NCBI GenBank assembly: GCA_023417475.1
Contig: JAEZFP010000070.1
Span: 1 to 64,000, forward strand
Length of the DNA: 64,000 nucleotides
Reading direction: 5' to 3'
Origin: Bacillota bacterium
GTDB taxonomy: Bacteria > Bacillota > UBA4882 > UBA8346
In this document: positions 51,883 through 59,309 of the stretch, piece by piece
Layout of the letters: every line of letters begins with the position of its first letter
Position numbering within the stretch: the first letter of the stretch is position 1
Position numbers and translations under genes: made by a program
Notes under the pieces: model-generated
The model's input: the letters and a program-made list of their open reading frames with translations, nothing else
Databases searched by the model: none
Told to the model about the DNA's origin: nothing

Positions 51883-53362
51883 CGCTGCCAAAGGTTGGGC
51901 GGAGCGGCGCAACGTCGCCTTACTGACCGACCTGTACGAATTGACGATGCTGTATGGCTTTTGGAAATACCAACGGCAGGAACAGACCGCCTGTTTTGAG
52001 TATTTCTTTCGTTCGTTGCCGCCGCATAACGGTTTCGCCTTAAGCGCCGGCTTGGAACCGTTGCTTGATTTTTTACGCAACTTCGCCTTTAGCGACAGTG
52101 ATCTGGCGTATTTGCACCAGATCGGCTTTGAAAAAGGTTTCCTTGATTACCTCGCCGCATTCAAACCGCGCTTTAATCTTTGGGCGGTTCCCGAAGGCTC
52201 GGTTGTCTTCCCCAATGAGCCGTTGGTCCGGGTCGAGGGACCGCTGGGTTTTTTGCAGTTACTTGAGACCTTCCTGTTAAACGCGCTTAATTATCCGACC
52301 TTGATTGCCACCAAAGCGGCCCGGGTCTGTTATGCGGCGGCGGGTGAACCGGTGATGGAGTTCGGCTTGCGCCGCGCCCAGGGAGCGGACGGCGGGTTAA
52401 GCGGCGCCCGGGCGGCGCTGATCGGCGGCTGTTCGGGAACCTCCAATGTCTTGGCCGGAAAACTATATGGTGCGAAGGTCATGGGGACGCACGCCCATAG
52501 CTGGGTGATGAGCTTCGCCAGTGAAATCGAAGCGTTTCGCGCGTATGCCGAAGCGTTTCCCAACAATATCACCTTGCTGGTGGATACCTATGATCCGATC
52601 CAAAGCGGCATTCCCAACGCGATCCAAGTCTTTAAAGAGCTTCGCGCCAAGGGAATGAACGTCCGGGGCGCGATCCGGCTGGACTCCGGCGATCTGGCCA
52701 AACTTTCCAAAGAAGCCTACCGTCTCTTCCGGGAGGCCGGTTTTGACAGTCCGGTCATTGTCGCCTCCAACGAACTCGATGAAGATCTGATCGCCGATCT
52801 AAAGCGGCAAGGCGCCAAGATCAACGCTTGGGGCGTTGGGACCAATCTGATCACCTCCAGGGATTATCCGGCGCTCGGCGGCGTTTATAAGCTGGTTGCC
52901 ATCGCAAACGCGCACGGTTGGGAACCGCGCATCAAAATCTCCGGCAATATCACCAAAATCACCGATCCCGGCCGGAAACGGATTATCCGTTATTACAATG
53001 CCGGGGGCCAACCCCTCGCCGATCTGCTTTATCTTGAAGGTGAAACCATTCAGGAAGGCCGGGTTAAAGGGTACGACCGGGAGAATTTGCTGAAAGAAGT
53101 GAGCTTCAAAGCTCACCACCACGCCGAACTTTCGCAGCAAATGGTGCGGGACGGTCAAGTGATCGCCGACCCGGTCGGTCTGACGGAGCTGCAAGCCCGC
53201 GCCCAGGCCAATCTGGAGTGTTTCCCCGAAGAATTCCGGCGGCTGCGTTATCCCCAAACTTACGATGTGTTTCTTGCGCCGGGAGCCGCTCATGTCAAAC
53301 AAACGCTGCTGGAGTCGGCCGGTTTTTACCGGACCGAAGCGGCGACGCATGACGTGGAGTAA
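51869..53362 (+). CDS. pncB: Nicotinate phosphoribosyltransferase
   Basis: A 497-residue enzyme joining nicotinate and PRPP to nicotinate mononucleotide. Seen: LLTDLYELTMLYGFW near the start, EFGLRRAQGADGGL, MGTHAHSWVMSF, IRLDSGDLAKLS and GVGTNLITSRDYPALGG. Length fits the family. The ATG at 51869 overlaps the end of pncA; a TTG at 51875 has a better-spaced GAGGTG and may be the true start. It works after pncA. Confidence 0.93.
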   Translation: MRLTDAAKGWAERRNVALLTDLYELTMLYGFWKYQRQEQTACFEYFFRSLPPHNGFALSAGLEPLLDFLRNFAFSDSDLAYLHQIGFEKGFLDYLAAFKPRFNLWAVPEGSVVFPNEPLVRVEGPLGFLQLLETFLLNALNYPTLIATKAARVCYAAAGEPVMEFGLRRAQGADGGLSGARAALIGGCSGTSNVLAGKLYGAKVMGTHAHSWVMSFASEIEAFRAYAEAFPNNITLLVDTYDPIQSGIPNAIQVFKELRAKGMNVRGAIRLDSGDLAKLSKEAYRLFREAGFDSPVIVASNELDEDLIADLKRQGAKINAWGVGTNLITSRDYPALGGVYKLVAIANAHGWEPRIKISGNITKITDPGRKRIIRYYNAGGQPLADLLYLEGETIQEGRVKGYDRENLLKEVSFKAHHHAELSQQMVRDGQVIADPVGLTELQARAQANLECFPEEFRRLRYPQTYDVFLAPGAAHVKQTLLESAGFYRTEAATHDVE

Positions 53363-53384
53363 GTTTTTTTAAAGCTTGACGCAA

Positions 53385-53411
53385 CAAAAAAGAGGGGCTT
53401 CCCCTCTTTTT
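53385..53411. terminator. Bidirectional terminator after pncB
   Basis: AAAAAAGAGGGG-CTT-CCCCTCTTTTTT, a perfect 12-bp hairpin with A- and T-runs. Confidence 0.9.
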
Positions 53412-53468
53412 TATTTGTGAATGTTTTCATTTGACTTGGCAATACTACCAAAAAAACGGAGCACTTCA

Positions 53469-53921
53469 ATGAACGATCGTTTTACAGCCGGCTTCGTCGC
53501 CGGAGTTGTCGGCGGTTTCATCGGCTTCCTCAATAATTTTATCTTTATCCATTTTTTCAAGTTCGGAACCTTGCGATATTCGGACTTTTCGTCGATTTTA
53601 ATCTTTGGCCACAAATCGATCTCGAATGAAGAAGGTTTATTGGCCATATTGGCCTTCCTGGGCTTTTCCGGCGGGTTGGGCGTACTGTTTGGTTATCTGA
53701 TCCCGCTCGTCTCGGAACGGTTTTATTGGTATAAGGCGTTAATCTACGGTTTTGGCATCTGGTTTTGCATTTACGCGGTCATGGCATTGTTTAAAGTGCC
53801 GTCGTTAACTGATATTTCTTTCCCTTCCGCGCTGACCAATTCCGTCTCATCCTCGCTTTATGGGGTGGTCAACGCCTGGGCGCTCCGGAGATTAATCAAA
53901 CCGGCGACGCCGTTTCCTTGA
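53469..53921 (+). CDS. Small membrane protein, unknown function
   Basis: A 150-residue protein with four hydrophobic segments (about 6-30, 55-80, 88-110, 125-140), beginning MNDRFTAGFVAGVVGGF and resembling YqhR/DUF-type small membrane proteins, though I do not recognise it firmly. The ATG at 53469 has GGAG 7 bases upstream; an earlier start at 53421 is inside the terminator region and is not used. The 3' end overlaps a possible lipoprotein gene on the other strand. Confidence 0.7.
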   Translation: MNDRFTAGFVAGVVGGFIGFLNNFIFIHFFKFGTLRYSDFSSILIFGHKSISNEEGLLAILAFLGFSGGLGVLFGYLIPLVSERFYWYKALIYGFGIWFCIYAVMALFKVPSLTDISFPSALTNSVSSSLYGVVNAWALRRLIKPATPFP

Positions 53922-54085
53922 GCATTTTGAGAAAATTTCCCCGGGATCCGCGGAAAATATTCCACCAAACGCGATCCCGGGGTCAACATCCGTTGATTCG
54001 GCTCCGGCCGCAGTTCGCTCCGGAACCAATTGCAGCCCCCAATCAGACTACTCGCCAAAACGATCCACACGATCTTTTGCACCAT
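53858..54085 (-). CDS. Possible short lipoprotein
   Basis: Frame of 75 codons with a hydrophobic start MVQKIVWIVLASSLIGGCNWF containing a lipobox (LIGGC), so it looks like a lipoprotein. A GGGGAG motif is 9 bases before the ATG. After residue 50 the frame overlaps the 3' end of the convergent membrane-protein gene, so the C-terminus may be an antisense extension. Real product not certain. Confidence 0.42.
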   Translation of the reverse strand: MVQKIVWIVLASSLIGGCNWFRSELRPEPNQRMLTPGSRLVEYFPRIPGKFSQNAQGNGVAGLINLRSAQALTTP

Positions 54086-54170
54086 TGCCCCAAACTCCCC
54101 TTTCCCGGTTATTTTGCCACGGGAGCGTTGAGTTATTCAAAACGCTATTAAAAGTTACAATATTATTTTC

Positions 54171-54401
54171 CGAAAGATCATTTATTTAACCGGAGTTCTA
54201 TTTATTACGACTTGAATTCTATTTCTAAAAAGGAAAATTCGGTTTTCCGGGACTTGAATTGTATTTATAACGTCCGGAATTCTATTTCCAGGTTCTGCAA
54301 TTCTATTTATCGCGACTGGAATTATATTTTTAAGGGCCGGATTTCTGTTTTTGCGGTTCGGAATTGTATTTATTAGGAGATTAAGTTGTATTTATTGTGA
54401 A
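54171..54401. repeat. Eleven degenerate 21-bp tandem repeats
   Basis: Units start at 54171, 54192, 54213 and so on every 21 bp to 54381. The shared core is GAATTCTATTTAT, followed by a more variable CG-rich part; first and last units are the weakest. It lies in a convergent intergenic region between small membrane protein and carboxymuconolactone-decarboxylase-like gene. The period equals that of the array at 33157-33471, but the sequence differs. Confidence 0.82.
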
Positions 54402-54425
54402 ATGAATAAGTGTAGGTATAAAAAA

Positions 54426-54453
54426 ACAGCCGTTCCAAACTCGGAACGACTGT
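54426..54453 (-). terminator. Terminator of the G1PDH operon
   Basis: Stem ACAGCCGTTCC/GGAACGACTGT (one G-T pair) with a T-run on the minus strand, after the stop at 54470. Confidence 0.88.
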
Positions 54454-54469
54454 TTTCGCTAATCATTGA

Positions 54470-54769
54470 TTAAAGGATATCATCTAACGCCCGCGCCGCC
54501 GTATACATGCTGGCCACCCCGGAAATATAGTAGGCGACCCGCAGGGCTTCCTTGATCTCCTCTTTGGTTGCGCCAGCAGCTATTGCCTGTTGCGCTAAGG
54601 AACGAACCCCTGCTTCCGCACTGTGGGAAGCATCAATTGCCAAAGCGATCAGGAGTTTTTGTTTCCGCGCTAAAACGCCGTCATTGAAAGCCAATGCCTG
54701 ACCGGATGCGATATTCTCAAACAGCTCCCCGTCAAATGCTTTCATGAATTCCACCGGATTGCGACTCAT
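54470..54769 (-). CDS. Carboxymuconolactone decarboxylase/AhpD-like protein lacking catalytic Cys
   Basis: A 99-residue helical AhpD/CMD-fold protein: AFDGELFENIASGQAL, KQKLLIALAIDASHSAEAGV, AIAAGATKEEIKEALRVAYYISG. At the place of the CxxC redox pair it reads SHSAEA, so it has no obvious peroxidase or disulfide activity. The ATG at 54769 has AAGGAG upstream; a longer frame to 54847 overlaps the gene before. It follows the G1P dehydrogenase gene by 35 bp and is likely co-transcribed. The role is unknown. Confidence 0.8.
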   Translation of the reverse strand: MSRNPVEFMKAFDGELFENIASGQALAFNDGVLARKQKLLIALAIDASHSAEAGVRSLAQQAIAAGATKEEIKEALRVAYYISGVASMYTAARALDDIL

Positions 54770-54804
54770 CGAAACACTCCTTCCGTTCATGAGGAAATTC
54801 GCGT

Positions 54805-56136
54805 TTAAAATTCCGCCGCGATTTTTACGGCGATCGGCTCCAGACAACCGAGATATTCCGCGGCTTCCAGAATGGTATAGCGATTTCGGCTGGCTTGCGA
54901 ATGCAGCATTCCTTCAATGGTCCGGGCGCGGTCCAAGTCCAAATGAGCCGGTAGATACGGCGCGCCGACTTTTTGAAGCAACTCAATGGTCCTTTCCGGG
55001 GTCAACATAAAGGGACGGATGGCGGTCTGCCATTGTTCGGCAGTGGCGATGATCCGTTCAATATGTTGTCGCATCACCGCGCGGTCAAAAGTTTTATGGG
55101 CATTTTCCTTAAAGACCTCGCCGGCCATTGAACCGTAAACTTGGCGGGCATCCGCTTCCCATTGCGCTTGAGTGCGCAATTGACTCACCACCCGTTCCAG
55201 GTCCAGCTTGGCAAGATCCATGCCGAGCATCTCGCGGTAGATAGCCGTACAAAGCACCGTACCGACGCCGACCTCATCGCCGTGCAAATGTTTGAACTCG
55301 CCGCGGGCGACCGATTTCATCTCCCAAAACTGCGCGATCAGATGTTCCGAACCCGAGGCGGGCCGGGAATTTCCGGTCCACAACATCCCGATTCCGGCGT
55401 CGATCAGTCCTTTCATCAAGGCGCCGATCGCCTTTTCGTCCCCTTTGGTAAAGCCGTCCACATTGGCGATACATTCGTCGAGCGCGTTTTGAACCAGATC
55501 GACCGTGGTCTGGCAGTAATATTCGTTATTGATCACCTTGGTCAATACCCAATCGGCCCGGCTGGTCACCTTGCCCAACAAGTCGCCGAATCCGGCGGCG
55601 ATCATCGCTTTCGGAGCCTGGCGCAATACCTGGACCTCGGCGTAGAGGGCCAACGGATACGTCGCCGGCCACGGCTTTTTAAAGCCGTTGATAATCAGCG
55701 GCGCGACCACGGAGGTGTATCCGTCCATTGAGGGCGCGGTCGGCAGGGAGATATAGGGTTTTCCCACCTTCGAGCTGATGAAGCGGGTGATATCATTGAT
55801 CGTGCCCGAACCTGCCGCGACCATAAAGTCCGTTTCCGGATCAAACTCGGAAAACACTTTGGTCAAAGCCATTTCGTTAGGGATGATCTTGTCCCTGGTC
55901 TCAAACAGACAACGTTTGACTTCACAACCGTCTTCGCGTAATAACCGTTCCGCTTCCAGCCCAACCAGTTCCAAGGAATTGGCGTCGGCGATCAACATCA
56001 CCTTTTTGCCAAGGCCCAGACGTTCCCGACATCCCGAAAGATGGCTGAGCGCCTGGTTGGCAATGACGATTTCCCGGATCGGCAGGGTGTGATTCCGTCC
56101 ACAAGCGCATACTGTCCCGGTCTCATGCTGAGTCAT
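54805..56136 (-). CDS. sn-glycerol-1-phosphate dehydrogenase (AraM/EgsA-like)
   Basis: A 443-residue Fe/Zn-type alcohol dehydrogenase fold that reduces dihydroxyacetone phosphate to glycerol-1-phosphate. Seen: NAD site VAAGSGTINDITRF near 110, PTAPSMDGYTSVVAP (metal Asp), ASGSEHLIAQFWE and HLHGDEVGVGTVL (metal His). It begins with a Cys/His segment TVCACGRNH. G1P is the backbone of archaeal lipids; in Bacilli the AraM homologue feeds prenylglycerol synthesis. The link to the prenyl synthase in this window is inference. Confidence 0.9.
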   Translation of the reverse strand: MTQHETGTVCACGRNHTLPIREIVIANQALSHLSGCRERLGLGKKVMLIADANSLELVGLEAERLLREDGCEVKRCLFETRDKIIPNEMALTKVFSEFDPETDFMVAAGSGTINDITRFISSKVGKPYISLPTAPSMDGYTSVVAPLIINGFKKPWPATYPLALYAEVQVLRQAPKAMIAAGFGDLLGKVTSRADWVLTKVINNEYYCQTTVDLVQNALDECIANVDGFTKGDEKAIGALMKGLIDAGIGMLWTGNSRPASGSEHLIAQFWEMKSVARGEFKHLHGDEVGVGTVLCTAIYREMLGMDLAKLDLERVVSQLRTQAQWEADARQVYGSMAGEVFKENAHKTFDRAVMRQHIERIIATAEQWQTAIRPFMLTPERTIELLQKVGAPYLPAHLDLDRARTIEGMLHSQASRNRYTILEAAEYLGCLEPIAVKIAAEF

Positions 56137-56425
56137 TGTTACGTCACCTCATTAGGACAGTCTTGTTCAGTAGGCTACCGCCTAAAACATCCAGTCCTTA
56201 TTATAAAACTTCTATAAAAAATCTTAGTGTACCGAAAGGAATTTGTCAATCAAGTGTTAAAAATCTATAACATATCCAAAAAAATCGACATGCCTTGCTC
56301 GTTTATTACAGCCACGCTCAAATTGATAATTTATTTCATTGATACCGCTATTCCTCGGCCGGAAAACGCCGATAATAAAAAAAGACTCCACGATTTTTTA
56401 AATAAACGCGAGTCAGGTGAAGAAT

Positions 56426-56995
56426 ATGTTAAGACGGTTGGGCAAGGTGTTGCTTCTTTGCAGTCTGTTCGTATTGGGTTGGACCCATGTTTCCCATGGC
56501 GCTTCGTTCATTGCCGATCTGGTATTGACCCAGAACAACCGGGTTAATACCGGCCGCATTTATGTTCGAGACAATCTGATCCGCCAGGAATACAACCTCA
56601 AACCGGAAAACCGCATCACCATCATCCGAGGCGATCGCGGCCGGATTTGGACCCTGCTGCCCAACAACCGCACCTATTTTGAAGCCGTTTACCTTGGAAC
56701 CCGGACCGATCTAAAAGCTTACGGCGTGAAAGCGGATGCGATCCGCGAAACACGGGTTACCGGTACCGAAACCCTCAACGGCTATCCCTGCGATGTGATC
56801 GAATATGTCTTTAGCGACACCAAGCTGAAACTGACCCAATGGGTCTCGCCCAAACTAAATTACCCGGTCAAGACGGAATTCCACGGTTTGGACGGCCTGA
56901 AACTCAGCGAAGAGATTAGAAATATCAACGAAACCACGCTACAGGAGTCGCTTTTCGAAATTCCCGCCGGATATCAAAAAATGGCGTTTCAATGA
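56426..56995 (+). CDS. Exported LolA/DUF4412-like protein
   Basis: A 189-residue exported protein with a signal peptide (about 1-26, ending SHGAS). The mature part is beta-rich with ADLVLTQNNRVNTGRIYV, TIIRGDRGRIWTLLPNNRTY, and NGYPCDVIEYVFSD, then LTQWVSPKLNYPVKTEFH. This resembles outer-membrane-lipoprotein sorting (LolA-like) and DUF4412 proteins. The ATG at 56426 has AGGTGA upstream; a GTG at 56417 is also open. If the cell is diderm it could act in the periplasm. Confidence 0.72.
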   Translation: MLRRLGKVLLLCSLFVLGWTHVSHGASFIADLVLTQNNRVNTGRIYVRDNLIRQEYNLKPENRITIIRGDRGRIWTLLPNNRTYFEAVYLGTRTDLKAYGVKADAIRETRVTGTETLNGYPCDVIEYVFSDTKLKLTQWVSPKLNYPVKTEFHGLDGLKLSEEIRNINETTLQESLFEIPAGYQKMAFQ

Positions 56996-57003
56996 CGACC
57001 ACT

Positions 57004-57024
57004 GATCGGTCACGATCCTTTTTT
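57004..57024 (+). terminator. Short terminator after the LolA-like gene
   Basis: Stem GATCG/CGATC with a GTCA loop, then CTTTTTT. It overlaps the 3' end of the sheath gene on the other strand. Confidence 0.6.
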
Positions 57025-58170
57025 CGCTTTACGGCATAATTTGATAAAATAAAAATCGCGGGGTTGGGTGGGCGCGAAACCAACCAAGACATTAACTAAA
57101 CCCCGACCGGCATTGGCGGGGGGGTTCAACGTTTGATCGCATTGAACCAAAAAGGAGTCTTCCGGGGTGGTCCCGGCAAACGCGCCCGCTTGAAACAGAT
57201 CAAGCATAAATTCATGAATCTGCCGCGCCAAGCGCACCCAAAGTTCTTCCCCGACCGTAGTTTTCCCAACCCAACCGGTGCCTTGATGTAAACTCTCCTG
57301 GATAAACAAAGCCAACCGCCGGACCGGAATCTGATTCCATTGCGAGCTGAGATGGTCGGCTCCCATTAAGGTTTTAAACCCGTTAAGCACTGTCCCGGCC
57401 GCCTCGAACTTCCGCAAGCTGTTGACGCCGCAGGAGTTTAACAGTCCGATCTCTTTTTCCGTTAGATTGTACCCCAAGCCGGCGGCGCCCAAAACCTGCA
57501 ACTCAATACCGCTGGGCGTCCTCCAAATGTTTTGGTTCAGGTCATTGCGCGCCAACACTCCGGCGACGGTACCACTGGACCCGATCAGTCGCGTGGCGCC
57601 GATTGCTTTGGGGTCGGCAATCCGCACCCGCGGAAAATAGATTGCGACATTGGGGTGACGCAGTTTTTCGCGCTCAGTCAGCCAGCGTTTCACTCCCAGC
57701 GGTTCAACGACCCCGGACGGTAAATCAAATAACAACATCGTCCGGCGTTCCTGACAATAACGGATGGTGTCATCAAGCGCAATTGCCAGTTCCGGTTCGG
57801 GAAGGTTCGCAATGCCGGGAATCGAAAGCATATTTAGGCCATTAACCGAATCCAGCGCGTGTAAGCCATTTTTCTCAACCGTATTCCCGATCAGATCGGC
57901 CGCGCGGGTATCACGACCCACCCTGACAAACCAGGCTTCCCGTCCGCCGTTGGCAAAAAACTGAGCAATCGCATAACTTACTTCAACCGCCGGACTAAAG
58001 TCGCCAAAAGTGGACAAAAAGTCAAAAATGCTGTTCAATCGGACCGGTTCGTTCAATGGACCGGCTTGAGCGATTCCTAAGAAGGCACAAGTTCCAAGCG
58101 GAGCCGGCGTTAGCGCCGGGATATCCTCCATGGACAACGTGGCGTTCGGATTCGAAACAATATGTTCCAT
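57010..58170 (-). CDS. Orphan contractile tail-sheath protein
   Basis: A 386-residue protein of the phage tail-sheath family. N-terminal APLGTCAFLGIAQAGP and VSYAIAQFFANGGREAWFVRVG are typical of the sheath start; the C-terminal region (EFMLDLFQAGAFAG then TPEDSFLVQCDQTLNPP and GRGLVNVLVGFAPTQPRDF) matches the conserved sheath domain. It is close in size to sheath proteins of extracellular injection systems. No tube, baseplate, ATPase or other phage gene is next to it, so it is an orphan. The ATG at 58170 has GGGAG upstream. Confidence 0.85.
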   Translation of the reverse strand: MEHIVSNPNATLSMEDIPALTPAPLGTCAFLGIAQAGPLNEPVRLNSIFDFLSTFGDFSPAVEVSYAIAQFFANGGREAWFVRVGRDTRAADLIGNTVEKNGLHALDSVNGLNMLSIPGIANLPEPELAIALDDTIRYCQERRTMLLFDLPSGVVEPLGVKRWLTEREKLRHPNVAIYFPRVRIADPKAIGATRLIGSSGTVAGVLARNDLNQNIWRTPSGIELQVLGAAGLGYNLTEKEIGLLNSCGVNSLRKFEAAGTVLNGFKTLMGADHLSSQWNQIPVRRLALFIQESLHQGTGWVGKTTVGEELWVRLARQIHEFMLDLFQAGAFAGTTPEDSFLVQCDQTLNPPANAGRGLVNVLVGFAPTQPRDFYFIKLCRKAKKGS

Positions 58171-58296
58171 CGCTTACTCCCAATGAATCCCTTTATTTAT
58201 TGCAACTAAATCTAAAAATTCGGCAATTGGCTACGTTTTCCTCTAAAATAACATTTTTCGTTTGGAATGTTTAGTAAAAAAAATAACCAGTGTCTC

Positions 58297-58415
58297 CCCA
58301 GCCACTAAAAAACCTCCGCTTTGAAAGATTGACCGACAAGAGATAGTGAGCCGCTTGTTTTCTCTATCAATATATTGTAGGTCAATGTTATTTCGAGCAG
58401 TTTTTCGATGGCCTT
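58297..58415. mobile_element. MITE-like element, copy 2
   Basis: About 119 bp, nearly the same as copies 1 and 3, with ends AGCCACTAAAAAACC and GTTTTTCGATGGCC and inner arms ATTGACC/GGTCAAT. Flanking imperfect direct repeats GTGTCTC (58290-58296) and GCGTCTC (58416-58422). It sits between TAACCAG (58284-58290) and CTGGTTA (58422-58428), an inverted repeat that was probably a hairpin before insertion. Confidence 0.78.
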
Positions 58416-58492
58416 GCGTCTCTGGTTACATGGTAGTCGTTGATAATGAAACGGATAAAACAATAATTCCAATTTGATAGGCTGGCAAAAAT

Positions 58493-59209
58493 TTATGAAG
58501 CCAGGCCGTGATTATGGAGTCGTTCCTGCAGTGTGGCGCTTTGAAGCTCCCGTAGAGCGTCGCTTGCGATCCAACGGGCGTCTTTGGACGGGTTGTTTTC
58601 TCTAATCGTTAGGGCTACCTTAATCGCTTGTTCGTTCAGGAATGGATTGCGTTTACCGATCTGACGCAACGCCCAATTGACCGCTTTTTTTACCATCGGC
58701 CGTTCATCCCCGGCTTCCCGCTGAATATGTGACAAAAATTCGCTAAACCGTTCATCAATCGCTTGCTTGTCGCAAATTGCCAAACGGGCCATCATAACAA
58801 AGGCGGCCCGCTTCACGTATTCTTCCTCGCGGTTGCTCCATTGGGCGGCCTTATCGTAGGCTATAGCGGTTTTTTCAAACACGTTCTGACAGGTCTGGTC
58901 ACAAACTTCCCAATGGTCCAAATCACGTACCCATTCTTCCATCAATGTTTCGCTGACCCGACTGGGATCGACAATCATCCCCGCCAAGACCCGGGTTTCC
59001 CGGATGGCGATCTGCCACAACCGCAAAGCGTATTGATGGTTGCAACCAACCGCTTTCGCCAACTTCCGCAGTTTCGGAATGAAAACGCCGTAGACACTAC
59101 GGGATGTGCTGTCAAAGCGTTCCCTGCCGCCAACCGCTTCCGGGTCCAGCGACATTTTTTTCAACTCTTTCAGAACTTCGTTCAACTCCATTCCGTTTTT
59201 TCGAATCAT
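58493..59209 (-). CDS. alkD: DNA alkylation repair protein AlkD family
   Basis: A 238-residue HEAT-like repeat protein of the AlkD/AlkC family, a DNA glycosylase for alkylated bases. Family marks: YGVFIPKLRKLAKAVG, RETRVLAGMIVDP, WVRDLDHWEVCDQ (catalytic Asp/Trp region), EEEYVKRAAFVMMARL and VKKAVNWALRQIGKRN. The ATG at 59209 has GGGAGGG upstream. It is a single gene on the minus strand between copy 2 of the MITE-like element and the MutS-like gene. Confidence 0.93.
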   Translation of the reverse strand: MIRKNGMELNEVLKELKKMSLDPEAVGGRERFDSTSRSVYGVFIPKLRKLAKAVGCNHQYALRLWQIAIRETRVLAGMIVDPSRVSETLMEEWVRDLDHWEVCDQTCQNVFEKTAIAYDKAAQWSNREEEYVKRAAFVMMARLAICDKQAIDERFSEFLSHIQREAGDERPMVKKAVNWALRQIGKRNPFLNEQAIKVALTIRENNPSKDARWIASDALRELQSATLQERLHNHGLAS

Positions 59210-59309
59210 TCCCTCACTCCCTCCCTTTTCATTTCAAACGATATATTCAACGGCTAAACCGGTTTTTCCTGCCAAGATTTGTAATATATTCATTGAATTA
59301 ACAAATTCT

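Noticed and set aside
57010..58170. Prophage remnant
   Set aside because: Only the sheath gene is phage-like; no integrase, attachment site, capsid or other tail gene lies nearby.
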